Assembly (NCBI RefSeq): GCF_025698545.1
Contig: NC_068566.1
Coordinates: 3,455,362-3,519,361 of the forward strand
DNA length: 64,000 bases
Source: Gossypium raimondii
Taxonomy: Eukaryota > Streptophyta > Magnoliopsida > Malvales > Malvaceae
Direction: 5' to 3'
Made by a program: the position numbers and the translations under genes
Notes under the pieces: model-generated
Told to the model about the DNA's origin: nothing
Database searches by the model: none
Seen by the model: only the letters and a program-made list of their open reading frames with translations
Shown: positions 12,434-24,602 of the stretch, in pieces
Position numbering within the stretch: the stretch's first letter is position 1
Layout of the letters: each line of letters starts with the position of its first letter

Positions 12434-12670
12434 TCAAACCCAAATCTTTCTCCATATGTCTCTCACTCTTTTTCATATCAATTTTCTGGAATAAATCACA
12501 GCCATTCCCTAATAAGTACAAAAATAAACAGCCATTTCCCCATATCAATTTTTTTTCGTTCTTACCTTCGAGAGAGGAAGATGAACGCTGTCGCCGACTG
12601 GTGGTGCAATGCAGATTTTGACAACGAAAGGCAAAGATGGGGAAAATCAAAGATGAACACCGTCGTCTAG

Positions 12671-12778
12671 TGTTGAGAATCGTTGTTGGCTGACGATAAG
12701 CAGAAGATCAGGGTGTCAAGGATGGGGGAAAGGGAAGGGAAAGGGAAGATTGGGGTGTTGAGAATCGTTGTTGGCTTC
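12671..12778. repeat. Short direct repeat in the Harbinger right end
   Basis: The 20-base core GTGTTGAGAATCGTTGTTGG occurs near 12672 and again near 12757, about 86 bp apart, just inside the right end of the 4806-12905 element. A local duplication; no function seen. Confidence 0.6.
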
Positions 12779-13454
12779 TTTTCCTGAAAATGTCTACATT
12801 TTCCTAAATTAAAGGCTCTTTTCCCGTGTTTTGTAATACATTTTACCACTGGAAAAGGCTGAAAAGTTTTTCCGAAAAATGTTTTACTGGCAAATAAACG
12901 GAACTTTAATGCTCAATTGAGTGAAAAAAAAAGGAGAGGCTTAATTTTTTCTTTTGAAAAAGTTTGAGAGTTTTTTACATCCTTAAGCCATATTTATTTT
13001 TATGTTTGTGATTGGCATTACGTTTTTTTAGGTACTTAGATTACGATTTTGACCTTTTATAGGAGGATAAATGCGTTTACACTCGAATTCATGTCTTTCT
13101 ATATTTGGCAATAATGTCAATACCAACCAAGTTAAAACTCAATTAGTTGAAGTCTTAAATCTTAAATATTTAAATTCGAGTCTTGTGATAAAATAAAAGG
13201 TAAACCACATTATTTAAGATTATTTTGGTCATCCAACTTTTGGATTTGTTTTTTATCTATTTACGTCGAGTGTTGTTTAATTTTTAAAGGAAGAATGAGA
13301 TAGTAATTAAAAATTCGTATAATAATAAATTTAACCCTCTTTTTAATTTAATTAATTCTTTGGTCATCACGAGGGAGACTACTTTTTTATATCATTTTCA
13401 AATTACATATAAACCCATTTAAATTCTTTAAGTTTAAATTATTATTATTATATT

Positions 13455-13596
13455 ATTGCTTAGTTGAAATGTGAAGTGTGTTTACTTTACATTAAGGTAA
13501 AAACAGCTATGACGATAAGATTAAATACTATAACGTGAGATAAAATAAATAAATAAACGCACTACACTAAAGGTAAACGCCCGTCCAAATGCATAT
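13455..13596. mobile_element. Degraded MITE of the CATCCAAAC-end group
   Basis: Contains the internal pattern GTAAAAACAGCTATGACGAT, TTAAATACTATAACGTGAGA and the end CGTCCAAATGC. The same arrangement occurs at 22311-22455 and 53311-53456. The left terminus is too decayed to place. Confidence 0.45.
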
Positions 13597-13739
13597 GCTT
13601 AAATGAATTTTAGCAAACATTTAAGTCAATATTTTCTTTCAAATTTTGAAATGGTTTTATTTTATTTCATCTTTGAAAAAATAAATTGATTAATGATAGA
13701 GTTGGATGGGGCATAAGTTTATAGCAAAGTAACTTTTAA

Positions 13740-14747
13740 GGGAGATCAATTTTCGGTTAAAATCAAAAAAATTGACAGGTCGATTTTAATTTGGACAGCT
13801 CTTTCAGTTATGGGTTCAGTTTTATTAGTTATTCCGATTGGTTATCGATTTTTGAATTTTCATATCGACTTAATTTAAAATATATTTATAATTTATAAAA
13901 TAACTTGAAGCTAGTTAATTCGGTTAACCAATCAAACTAATTGACCTAAAGTTGGTTCAATTATGTTGATTTTAGAGTCTAATTTGATCTAGTTGGTTTT
14001 TGTAGATTATGGTTATTAAGGGTCAGTTCTTCATTACTTTTGAAAAGTGCTGTGAAAAAGTGTTTTTGAGAAGTGCTTTTGAAAAGTTTGGTTTAAAATT
14101 TGAGTATTTAGCATTGTTGTCAAAAAGTGCTTTTGAAAAATAAAATGTCCATTTTAGACATGTTATTATCAAGTAACAAATATGCATTTAAATAATATTT
14201 AAATTAGTTAATATTATTATATTTTAGTAAGAATATAAAAAATATTATAACTTGTTGTTAATATTTTTATATATGAAATATAAATTTTAAATATTTTAAG
14301 CAATAAATATTAATTATTTGTAAAATTTAATTAGAATATATAAACTATATTTTAAATATTTAAATATAACCATTTGTAATTAGTATTTTAAAAAATATTT
14401 TTTATTTTTAATTAATGATTTTAACACATTTGTAATTAAGCACCAAGAAAAAAAAATACTATGTTATTGGAGGGGTGAAAAAGTAATTAAGTACCAAAAG
14501 TGCTTTTGGGAGAGGAAAAACTAAAATTTTTAGCTTCTCCTTTTTAGCTCCTTTTCAGAAGTGCTTTTGAAAAGCAATCTTCCTGAAAAGCTAAAAATTT
14601 CAGCCAAAAACAGCTTGTTCTTCACAGCCAAAAGCAATCTTCCTGAAAGTGCTTTTGGACTCAAAAGTATTTTTTTTAAGCAATGAAGAACTGGCCCTAA
14701 GTCGGTTTAATTAAAAAAACAGACCAAAAAAACTGAATGTTCTCCCC
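13740..14747. mobile_element. Older MITE with CGGTT-rich ends, split by a younger MITE
   Basis: The left end GGGAGATCAATTTTCGGTT and the right end (read on the other strand) GGGGAGAACATTCAGTT form an imperfect inverted repeat. Both arms have tracts resembling 'TTCGGTTAACC'. The Tourist-like element at 14020-14697 sits inside it. This end type is common in plant hAT-like MITEs. The target duplication is not clear. Confidence 0.5.
14020..14697. mobile_element. Tourist-like MITE, 678 bp
   Basis: The terminal inverted repeat is GGGTCAGTTCTTCATTACTT on the left; read from the right end it is GGGCCAGTTCTTCATTGCTT. A 3-bp TAA duplication flanks it (14017-14019 and 14698-14700), as expected for PIF/Harbinger MITEs. 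The arms repeat a 'AAAAGTGCTTTTGAAAAG' theme. No coding capacity. Confidence 0.88.
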
Positions 14748-15891
14748 TAATAAGATGCATGATCCCGTGATGTAGTAGATATATGGACTCTTATCTTCCA
14801 ACATGTACTTCTATGCACCTCTTTGGAGATTTCGAACATGAACATGAATATATAATCTTTTCCCCGAACAAATAAAATAAGAAAAATGATATATTTGCAT
14901 CAAACTTGTACTTACATCTAACACCCACTCTCCGAACGAGTATTATTATCTTCAAGTAGCTTGCATATAAAAAAACTAGTCTCTAATTTTAATTTCTTCT
15001 TTTTACATTTTTTTATTCAGATAAAAAATTTCATTGATATGTAAATTATTACAATAAAAAAAAAAGTCATAAGAACCTAGGTACATTAGTACTTAAGTCC
15101 AAAGAAAAACATAACAAAGAAAACATAGTGAATGCTTGCTCAAAGTAAAGCCATATCGGAGAAACATTTGGTCCTAAGAAATAACTTCAGCAAAAACATG
15201 AATGTCACATATATAGAGCTCCATCGTTTGGCACTCGGCCACTAAAAGAGATCATATGAAGGGGTGCATTAGATTCTATATCAAATGTAAATAAAAACGA
15301 GTTCACTCGAAGTTAAACAATTAAATTACCACGGAATCAATAAAATCAAGTAATTAATAGCTAGAGAAAACACAAGTCTCTGCAGATTCCTAAAAATTTT
15401 CCTCGAAAAATTTTCATTCACATGATGCAAGTTAATAATGATTCGAATATAAATTTTAGAAATAAAATCCCATACACCAATGGAAAATCCCAAGTGTTCA
15501 GTATACGAAAATTTCCAACTTTTGATTGATTCCTTACCAATTACCAGACACTAAAGTGCTTTCCTCTTGCTTTTGCAGGTGCTTTAGTAAGGAAAACCTG
15601 CAATTTTATTTGAAGTAATTTAATGGAAAGCTAGTGTAATTAGCAAATACTGAAGGAAGACATTGGAAAAGGCAAAGGCTACTTCATTTAAGAAATGAAT
15701 ATGGAGTTTGACATAAAGACGCCAGTTTACATATATGAATTGGAGGAACCCAATTAAAGGACTACTTCCTCTTTTATAATTTACCAACAAACACACACTC
15801 TTATTCTATCAAATTCATTCACTTTTCTGCAAATCTGTGAAAAACCATAATAGTTTCTTCTTCTTCCCTTTGTTTTTCATTGCTCCAAAAA
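14748..15891. other. PEPCK 3' flank, no gene seen
   Basis: AT-rich sequence without convincing coding content. The last 100 bases or so before 15891 are probably the 3' UTR of the carboxykinase gene on the minus strand. Confidence 0.4.
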
Positions 15892-18800
15892 TTAGAAGTT
15901 TGGACCAGCTGCCAGGATTTCCTCTGTCAGCTTGTTGTCTTTCCCAATCTTGTAATTAGTGAAGGTCTCAAAGTTCTTCTTGAATAGCCCAGCCAATTTC
16001 AACAGGGTTTCCTTGTATGCCTTCTTATCAGCCCACTGCACAAAAATGAAACCCAGAAAAAGTCAAAAATCAAGGCGAATCCAGAGAAAAAATAGTGAAA
16101 GAGAGGGATGACAACTTACGGTGTTCTCGGGATGCAAGATTTCGGAAGGCACTCCCTCGATCTCGGTGGGGATGTCTAGCCCGAACACCTCTGTTTTATG
16201 GTAAGTCGCGTTCAAGAGGCTACCAGAGTGGATGGCGTCAATGATTTTCCTAGTGTAGGGTAACTTGATACGGTTTCCAGACCCGTAGCTGCAGAAAAAA
16301 GAACCATTCACGATCAATTAATATCTTCAGGGAATTTTGTTAAATGTTAGAAAGGCTCGCAATGACGGGTGTTTTACCTTCCACCAGACCAGCCGGTGTT
16401 GACAAGCCACCCTGTTGCACCATGCTTCTGCATTTTCTCAGCAAGCATGGCTGCATATTTGGTAGGATGCAACATGATGAATGCCGCGCCGAAGCAAGCC
16501 GAGAACGTTGCTGTTGGCTCCTTAATACCATCTTCCGTGCCAGCCACCTATATTTCATTATCAACCAAGTTTTAGTCCTGATAATTATGAACCCGAAGCG
16601 GCCTTGAGAACCATAGCACAAAGACATAGAAACATACCAGAGCGGTGTAACCACTAATGAAATGGTACATGGTTTGAGCCAGGCTCAGCTTGCTAACAGG
16701 TGGAAGGACACCAAAGGCATCACATGCCAAAAGAATGACATTCTTAGGATGTGGACCGACGCATGGTATCTTAGCATTTGGAATGTATTCGATCGGATAG
16801 GCCGCACGAGTATTCTCTGCAAGCAAAAGAAAAAAGTAATAAAATCGTATTAAAGATTATGTGTATTTCGTAAAGCATAATCCACATTGCCAGATATCTG
16901 CATATTATTCTATTATCACATGGCTGACATCAAGGAATTTTGCATTGAAAACCTTATTTTAAAACAACTAAACATGTGCATAGAAAATGTCAACCCATTA
17001 GATTAATCGGATTAAACAAACGTGAAGGAAAATTCTCAGCCATCACGATGACTCAGACATTGTTCATCTTATCCTTAGACAACCTTACTGAGTCAAAGCT
17101 TATACATACCTGTAACTGATTTGTCACCATAATCCACCTCTCTCGTATGTTCATCGAAAACAACATTTTCCAACACTGCAGAAACAAAGAATTCAAAAAG
17201 ATCAAAAACCAAGCACAACAGTTTTATACTGGGTATAGTATGATCTAAGAAAACCGAGGGACAGAGAATTTCACCAGTTCCAAACTTAATGGCATTCCAG
17301 ATATCAGGCTCCTTCTCCCTTGAAAGATCAATACACTTGGCATAGCAACCACCTTCGATGTTCGACACACCATTGTCACTCCAACAATGCTCGTCATCAC
17401 CGATCAGATACCTGTTGTGATCGGTAGACAAAGTGGTCTTACCCGTACCTGTTTTGCATGTAAACTCATTAGTAACAATGCAAAGCCGACTATCCACATA
17501 TCGGGAGCAGAGTTAAGAGAACACATATCGGTTTTCAGGAACTAAGCACCACATCATGTGACCTTTGATCCGGCGATACTATACCTGACAATCCAAAGAA
17601 GAGGGCAACATCTCCATCTTTTCCCATATTGCATCCAGAATGTAACGAGAGGATTTGACGCATAGGCATGAGATAATGCATAACACTGAAAAGACCCTTC
17701 TTCATTTCCCCGGCGTATTGAGTGCCGAGGATGACCATTTCCCTCCTAGCAAGATTAAGGTCTATGCTAGTAGAGGATGTCATGTAGTGTGTATAACGAT
17801 TACACGGGAACTGCCCAGCATTGTATATAGTGAAGTCCGGAGTACCGAAATTCTCCAGCTCTTCAGGAGTGGGTCGGATACACCTGTCACCCACCCAATT
17901 ATCCAATTGTACACTAAGCTTTACCTTTTTACCATTTTTAATTTTATCTTATTGCCTTAGGGAAATTCTATATGGATTATAAAACTCAAACACATTATAC
18001 ATACTACATCGATAAAGAGACTTATCTGGGGTAGGCTTAGACCTGTGAAACAAAACACACACACAAAGAAAGGCTTATAAAACTTCAAAATCACGTAGTT
18101 TTTACTTACATGTTATGCATGAACAATGAATGATAAGCTCTAGCAGACACAATCCGAACTTTGATTCTGTTCTGTGGATCCCAGTTCAAGAATTGATCAT
18201 TCACGAAAACCTGTAAAAAGTGATTACATGAACAAACTGAACTAAACCTCAGATTCATGTATATATATATATGTAAACATAATTTCATATTTTCCCAATG
18301 AAAAACATCGATGATAACATCTAGACGGTATCCGAATAAACATGACAAAAATTGCTTCTCCCAATGTATTAGGATGCCCCTAGTACAACTTGTTGAAAAC
18401 TAAAAGACAAAAATGATACCATATGACCATACCCCTCCATCAACATCATCTTCCAAAAACCTTTTTTACTAAATTCGAAATCAAGCCAAATAAAACTAAT
18501 TTACTATGATACCCCTATACCTTGTCCAGAGAATTCAAGTAATCAACAGCTCTTTCTCTGTTCACCATGAAGGTATGCTCGTCCATTTCAATATTGGGTG
18601 AGCCCCTGTTATACAGATCCCAAAATATTTAGATTTCAATGCATTATTACATCAACAATCACTAAACATTTTTCACTGTATCCACACTTACTTTCCCCAC
18701 CAAAGCTCATCTTGGGTGGAGTCATCGATAACAACTCTCTTATCTCTCGGTGACCGACCGGTTTTGGCTCCGGATAGGGTGGCGAGTGCACCGGTTGAAG

Positions 18801-19744
18801 TAATGAAAGAACCCTTCTCATACTTTATTGCCTGCTCATACAACTCTGCACCAAAGGAAGAAAAAAATATTACATATATATATGAAAATCCAAAAATTTT
18901 TCAGCTGGTTTTGTTCTGTTCTGTTTTGGTGGATTTTATTACGTTACCTGCAGGAGAGAGGTTGTATAGGACGTGAGTGAATTTCAAGGAACTGTCACTG
19001 ACGCTAATGGTTGGCGCCTCGATATGGTGGTGGTGCGCCACATGCGACACCGATTGAACCTTCCCTGCCGGGTCCCCTCTCACCACTTTCGGCCCTGTTC
19101 CTCGAGTGAGTGACGCCAACGATGCACTGTTCACAAACAGTAAATTAAAGCTTGCAAAATCAGTTATGGAAATTTTGTAAGAAACCCAAAATTAAAAATA
19201 AAAGATTTACATAAAGTTTTAATCTTTTCTTTGCTAGTCCATTTTCGTTTTCATGTGATTCTCGGGAACCAAACAAGAGCTCATAAATTTGTTGGCATAT
19301 CTGAGAAATTTCACGTGGACCCCACATAAAATCCACCCGAATCATCCATCATGTTCATTGATTTTCAATTTTCCACCGTCTGATTATATTACGGAAGGGG
19401 TCCACTTCATAGGAATTTTATTTTTCATCTTTAAATTTTAACTTCAAATTTCTTTCTTCCTTTTTTTTTTTTTGCTGCTGCTATGGAGGCGTGTAGTACC
19501 TGATGGACTGGAGCTGCTGCCTCTGGCGCTCATCTTCAGAAATGGTGGCAAAGGTACCCTGAACGCCGTCAAGAGGAGTCGTCGGCGCCGATCTCTTCTT
19601 CTGCAAAGAGTGAAGCTCATCGATCGTCTGAGCCTTAACAGGCTTCCCGCTATCGTCATGACAGATTCCACCGTTCTTCTGCGTCTGAATCCTCGCCAAC
19701 GGACTCTTCGGCGTCGTCGAAACTCCGTTCCCATTGGCCGCCAT
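15892..19744 (-). CDS. PCK: Phosphoenolpyruvate carboxykinase (ATP)
   Basis: Converts oxaloacetate and ATP to phosphoenolpyruvate, CO2 and ADP in the cytosol, for gluconeogenesis in seedlings and organic-acid and nitrogen metabolism in other tissues. Twelve exons join without a frame error to 654 aa, close to the usual plant length: 19744-19500, 19126-18948, 18845-18692, 18605-18521, 18210-18110, 17883-17585, 17448-17275, 17175-17110, 16816-16638, 16547-16378, 16288-16120 and 16035-15892. Visible motifs: [10 protein letters not shown] substrate loop; [19 protein letters not shown]; the nucleotide P-loop [13 protein letters not shown] near residue 355, split by an intron; metal-binding [10 protein letters not shown]; and C-terminal adenine-site sequence [16 protein letters not shown]. 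The N-terminus carries SP and TP sites ([18 protein letters not shown]) in the region known to be phosphorylated in plant PEPCK. No damage seen. Confidence 0.97.
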
Positions 19745-21358
19745 ATCTTCCCTCTAAAAAAAAACAACAACAAAGCTTCAATTTTTCCAGTATAACACAA
19801 AAAAGAAAAACGAAACAACGTCGTTTTTTAACCAATGTTTCCCGTAAGAACAAAATGCAAAAACCCAGAATTTGCCTTAACAATTAAAACTTAAAACAGA
19901 GCTTAAAGTGCTAGTACCAGAGATTCAAAGAGCTAGCAAAGAGGAAAATGAGAAACGAAAACAGGGTAAAAAGAACAAAAAAACGAAAGCTAATGAGAAG
20001 TGAAATGGATCATTCAAAGTTTGAATTTAAGACGCTATTGAAGAGAAAATGAGAAGGGTTGATGAGAAAATGAAGGAGGGAGGAGTCCAATTTAAAGGGT
20101 TGGGGAGGGAAGCGTTACTAGAGACTAGAGTTAAAAGTGAGTTAACCATAGTTAAATCTTATCCCACTATTGTGTTTTTTTTTTCGATAATAATATTAAA
20201 ATTTAACTAAATCTTTTATTTTTATTTAAAAATATTAAAAATCACATTTTAAAATAAAAATAATAACACTTTGGTCCTAATCAATGTATTTATTATCGAC
20301 TGCAATAACTATTTTTCTCGTCACAATTGTTATTCAAACCCGACCACATGGTAAATACTAAATTTATTTTATAAAATAAAATAAAAATAAAAATAAACGG
20401 ACTAAATTCTAAATTTATAAAAAGTTGATAGTCTTGGAATATATTTTACGATTAGATTCAGGGCCTTCAAAGAGAAAATTCCAATCCTTTATTGGAAACT
20501 GAAATTCAGCTGGTCCCCACAACATTTTCATGATATAATTTATAGATTTTGATAATGTAAATAATTGTATTTTAATCTTTTTCACTAATAATAAAATAAA
20601 TCCATGTGTCTTGATTATATTAAAAGAAAAAAAATAACGACGAGATAAAAACATGAAAATTGTTGGGGCCTAAAGTAAAAAAAACTATGCTAAAAGGACT
20701 AAAAACATAATTCAAGTGTTTTTTTCAACTTTAAATATACATTCAGTGTATTTCACTAAAAAAAATTAATCAAGATTTTAATTTCCTTTTCTGAACGCAT
20801 TTTTATGGTAATAGAATAAAACTGTTAAGATTTTAGAGGATTTGGTTTGGCGAGAGCACGGTGATTGGGATGGTCCCGTTAACACCTGAATATCTCTACT
20901 TATTACCATTCCGGAACAAATTGCAATGGACACGGAGAGTGGAAATAACGTAGACCCCACACGTATACATTTTTATATATTTTTTTATTTATGACGTAAG
21001 AAAATGGCAGGCTTATCCCAACCGTTTATTTTTTGTTCCAATCCAATTTAATTTCAATTTCAGTTCCGATTCCCCAAAGTTACATAACCGTAATTTTTTT
21101 GGCAGTCAACTACAGTAATTAACGTAAAAGAGGGAGAAAAGTGGAATCCAGATTTTAATATTACTGGAGCTTTATGTTAAAATGATTCGGCGTCAGGTCG
21201 CCACAAGCAGGAGAGTGGGACCCACACTGTTGATTTGATTGATATCCAGCCGTTCATTACTTGTTTTGCTCTACGCAATAGGTGTACAGCTTGAGCTGTA
21301 ATTACCTTAAAAGCCGATTTTTCTTAAAATATATATGCAAGATTAGGTGATTTTTTTA
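19745..21358. other. PEPCK upstream region
   Basis: The 5' UTR and promoter of the carboxykinase gene should lie here. The DNA next to the start is purine-rich on the plus strand, that is, CT-rich on the gene's strand. No TATA box could be chosen with confidence. The rest is AT-rich and contains no recognisable gene. Confidence 0.4.
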
Positions 21359-21720
21359 GGTTAAATTATAAAAACAATCACTTTTATTTGTCTTATATTA
21401 TATTTTAATGACTTATATTTAAAATGTTACATTTTAGTCACTTATATTATCATGTTGTTACAAAGTGGTCACTCTACCGTTAAGCTTCGTTACCTCCCTA
21501 ACGGCAGTCCTACGTGGCAGTCTAAATTAAATTTATTTAATTAAAAACCTATTTTCATCCTAACAACTAGACTACCGTTAGGGAGGTAACGGAGTTTAAC
21601 AGTAGAGTGACAACTTCGTAACAAAACAATAACATAAGTGACTAAAACGTAAAATTTCAAACATAAGTGACTAAAATATAATATAGGGCAAACAAAAGTA
21701 ACTATTTTTGTAGTTTATCC
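21359..21720. mobile_element. Fold-back MITE, 362 bp
   Basis: Two arms of about 150 bp are inverted copies. The left begins GGTTAAATTATAAAAACAAT; the right, read from its end, begins GGATAAACTACAAAAATAGT. Both continue through 'TTTTAGTCACTTAT' to 'CGTTACCTCCCTAACGG'. The flanks TTTTTTTA and TTTTTTAA may be an imperfect 8-bp duplication. Non-coding. Confidence 0.8.
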
Positions 21721-22310
21721 TTTTTTAACGATGAGTATAGAGTAATTATAGTTATTGTTTATTCAATCCATTTCACTATATAAAATTATTATTTTATTTT
21801 TGTATCTATAATTATTAAAATAAAAAATATAATAATGTGTTATAGAAAAATTTTATTTGTTTTATGCTTAAATCTTTTGTAATATAAGATGGTGAAATTT
21901 GAAGTAAGTACAGTATTTACAAATATTTACACTCAAATTTAATTACCATATAGTTTCACAAACATGCTCATACATTATTTAAGTTTTAAATTTATTTCTA
22001 ATGTTATTTGTTTAAAAAAAATTTTAAATCAAGCACTATTAATAAATTTTAGAATTTAAAATTATGTTGTTAGGTAAGTCCAATTTATACTATCGAATAT
22101 GACATCAAGAATTATGATTTAATTATACTATGACCACACAAAAGCAGTTGTTACTTGAAACGTCATTGTCACCAACCGTTTAGCTTGGATCGATCACCTT
22201 GAAGTGTTTGCTTTGGTTGTATACGATATGAGACATTCGATTTAGTTGTTTAATGTCGGAAAGTGCTAATTGTAACTTCCGATAGACCACAATACTGATT
22301 AAGAGTTTTA

Positions 22311-22455
22311 GGGTCTCTTTGGATAGACGGTGCGTTTATTTGCGATTAATGTAAAAACAATAATAACAATAAAATTAAATACCATAACGATACATTGGCA
22401 TAAGATAAAATAAAATAATGACACTGTCCTTAAAATAAACGTTCATCCAAATTAT
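22311..22455. mobile_element. MITE of the CATCCAAAC-end group
   Basis: Begins GGGTCTCTTTGGATAGACGG and ends AAACGTTCATCCAAATT, with the same internal order as the copy at 53311-53456 (GTAAAAACAATAATAACAAT, then TTAAATACCATAACGAT). Ends are degraded. Confidence 0.6.
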
Positions 22456-23135
22456 CTGCGGCTCGTGTCTTTGAAAACACAATGTGTAACATCTTGAATA
22501 AAGACATTTATTTAAGTTTAATTGGCACTATGTGTCTGATTGAATTTTATTATATTTATTTAAAACTTAATTTATACAACATTTGGATTACCAAATGATG
22601 CTATATCATAAAAATAAATAAATTAAATACTTTTTGTGATATATTACTCACAAATTAAACATAAAATTATATAAATACAAATTCATAATAGAATTAATGG
22701 ATTTTCAAAATAATTCATATCAAATATAATATGATGAGTCACTGAGAATATAACCTAAGGGAGAATCGACGTTTACAACTTGGCCACCAACTTTTATTGA
22801 CCCAAGTTTAACAAATAAAATACACATTTTTTTTAAACACCCACCGACTCAAAGCTCTTAAAATTAACATGGTAAAAACGCTAAATATCTTCAAATTATG
22901 ACTCTTATTTTACATCCGTCTTTAAATTTTTAAATTTATCTTTAAATTATTAATATTATGTCAACAAGGTTATTTCATTATTAAAATCAATAATTTAACT
23001 ATTAAATGAGATGTCGATATTATTTAATATTAAAATGATAATATTTGGTCTATTGTCGTAGAGTTTTGTACTCCAAAAGAAAAGTTAAGAGATTGACAAG
23101 TGTTCTATTGAAGTATAGTAAATTATTAAAAATAA

Positions 23136-23498
23136 GGAGATAAATCCCAAAACTATACATGAACTATAGTTTAACGTGCAATTGTGTACATGAACTTTAA
23201 TTTTGTATAATTTCATACATGAAATTTTGATTTGATCCAGTTCTTGTAAATTATTAACACAATTAATTATTGACATAACATCATTTTATGTTTATATATT
23301 GCATAAATAATTATATTTACCCAATATATAAATAAATTGGCGTATTTATCTCTTTAAATGTATATGATTAAATCAAAATTAGAGTTTCAATTATACATTT
23401 GCACAATCGAGTTTCGTGTGTATAATTACACTAAATTAAAGTTCATATATACAATTGCACATTAAATCAAAATTCATGCATAATTTTGAGATTTATCC
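23136..23498. mobile_element. Fold-back MITE, 363 bp, with 8-bp duplication
   Basis: The left end is GGAGATAAATCCCAAAACTA; the right end read inward is GGATAAATCTCAAAATTATG. The arms match for more than 80 bp. AAAAATAA lies on both sides (23128-23135 and 23499-23506). Size and duplication suit a hAT or Mutator-type MITE. No coding sequence. Confidence 0.82.
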
Positions 23499-24197
23499 AA
23501 AAATAAATATTAAAACAAAAGAGACACGTGGCAATTTTTAATGCTACTTGTGGAATAAAAAAGTACACAACCAGTGTACCAAATACTAACTCAAATTTTA
23601 AATGATTTTAAAAATATTAATATTGTTAAAATATTGATTTTGAGAGTTTCAAAACTTTTACAGAAACTATTATTTATTTATTTTTCTTCTTCTTTTCAGT
23701 TTTATTTTATTTTTAGTTTTTGTTTTAAAACTCATGTGGCAACATTTTACTTTTCTTTAAAATTCTCATTTTAAATCATGTCATATAATATTTTACATGT
23801 CATTTAATGGTATTAAATGAAGGTTGTAATATTGAAATATTTTGAAATTTGAGATCAATTTAAAATGAATATCATAATTTGAGAATATCTAATGTAATTA
23901 ACTCTAAAACCTTTACAAATAAAGCTAAAATGATGGCATATGTAGTTTCAGATATATGTACAGTTTGAACTCGGTAATTTATACTTATTTAGTACCTAAT
24001 TTTTTTTGGGGAATCTAATCGGTACCTAAACTTGAAAACTGTAAACCAATTCAGTACTTTTTTTTAAAATACTTAGAAAATATATCAAATTGACTTACTA
24101 TTTGTAACTTTAAATAATAATTAAGTCTAAAAAAATTAAATACCAAATGAGTACAAATTGCCAAATTAAGTTACTTCTATATATATATAGTGAAAAC

Positions 24198-24594
24198 TAG
24201 ACCTGTCCATGGGCTGGGCGGCCCGCCCGAAATATGGGAGGGTTCGGGTAAAAATATAGGCCCGAAATATGGGCTTGGGCAAAAAAATGAGGCCCGTTTA
24301 AAAAACAGGCCGGGCCTTGGGCACCGCTTGACCTGGCCCGGTCTGAATATAATAAATATATTTTTTTATTTTTTAATTTTAAAATTATTTTTTTATTTTT
24401 AAAATAATTTTTAATGTTTATTTTAAAAATAGGTCGGGCCGGGCTTGGGCTTATGATATTTTTCCCTGGCCGGGCATGGGCAAAATTTCAGGCCCATATT
24501 TCGGGCCGGGCAGGGCCCGGGCCTAAGAGGCGGGCCGAAAATTTTTTCTAGGCCCGGCCCGAACCCGGCCTGGCTCGGCCCAAGGACAGGTCTA
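24198..24594. mobile_element. GC-rich hAT-type MITE, 397 bp
   Basis: The perfect termini are TAGACCTGTCC at 24198 and GGACAGGTCTA at 24594, flanked by the exact 8-bp duplication GTGAAAAC (24190-24197 and 24595-24602). Inside are GC-rich arms with repeated GGGCCGGGC and GGCCCG motifs around an AT-rich centre. It stands out sharply from the AT-rich surroundings. The short ORF across it is not a gene. Confidence 0.92.
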
Positions 24595-24602
24595 GTGAAA
24601 AC

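Larger units (their letters stand above)
4806..12905. mobile_element. PIF/Harbinger-type element with captured gene and nested hAT
   Basis: The left end begins GACTCCGTTTGTTTGTCAG at 4807. The right end read on the other strand is AGTTCCGTTTATTTGCCAG, ending at 12905. TTAA is present on both sides (4803-4806 and 12906-12909), consistent with a TTA/TAA target duplication. About 480 bp of the left end (4807-5285) closely match the left end of the Harbinger element at 42725. No Harbinger transposase is visible inside. Instead the element carries four exons of a DUF3007 gene and a nested 4.0-kb hAT element, which accounts for half of its 8.1 kb. The flanking 88-bp repeat runs straight through the reconstructed empty site, which argues for one insertion rather than two separate MITEs. 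Exact end bases are uncertain by one or two. Confidence 0.8.

Noticed and set aside
12411..12650. Ser/Arg-rich minus-strand ORF (MIFPIFAFRCQNLHC) that could be a transit-peptide exon for the DUF3007 gene
   Set aside because: It crosses the hAT end and target duplication, and no splice donor links it in phase to the exon at 7853.
19472..19795. Plus-strand 107-codon ORF rich in Arg and Leu
   Set aside because: Complement of PEPCK exon 1.
24190..24402. 70-codon ORF with Gly/Pro/Leu composition
   Set aside because: It lies across the arm of a hAT MITE and reads its repeated motifs.
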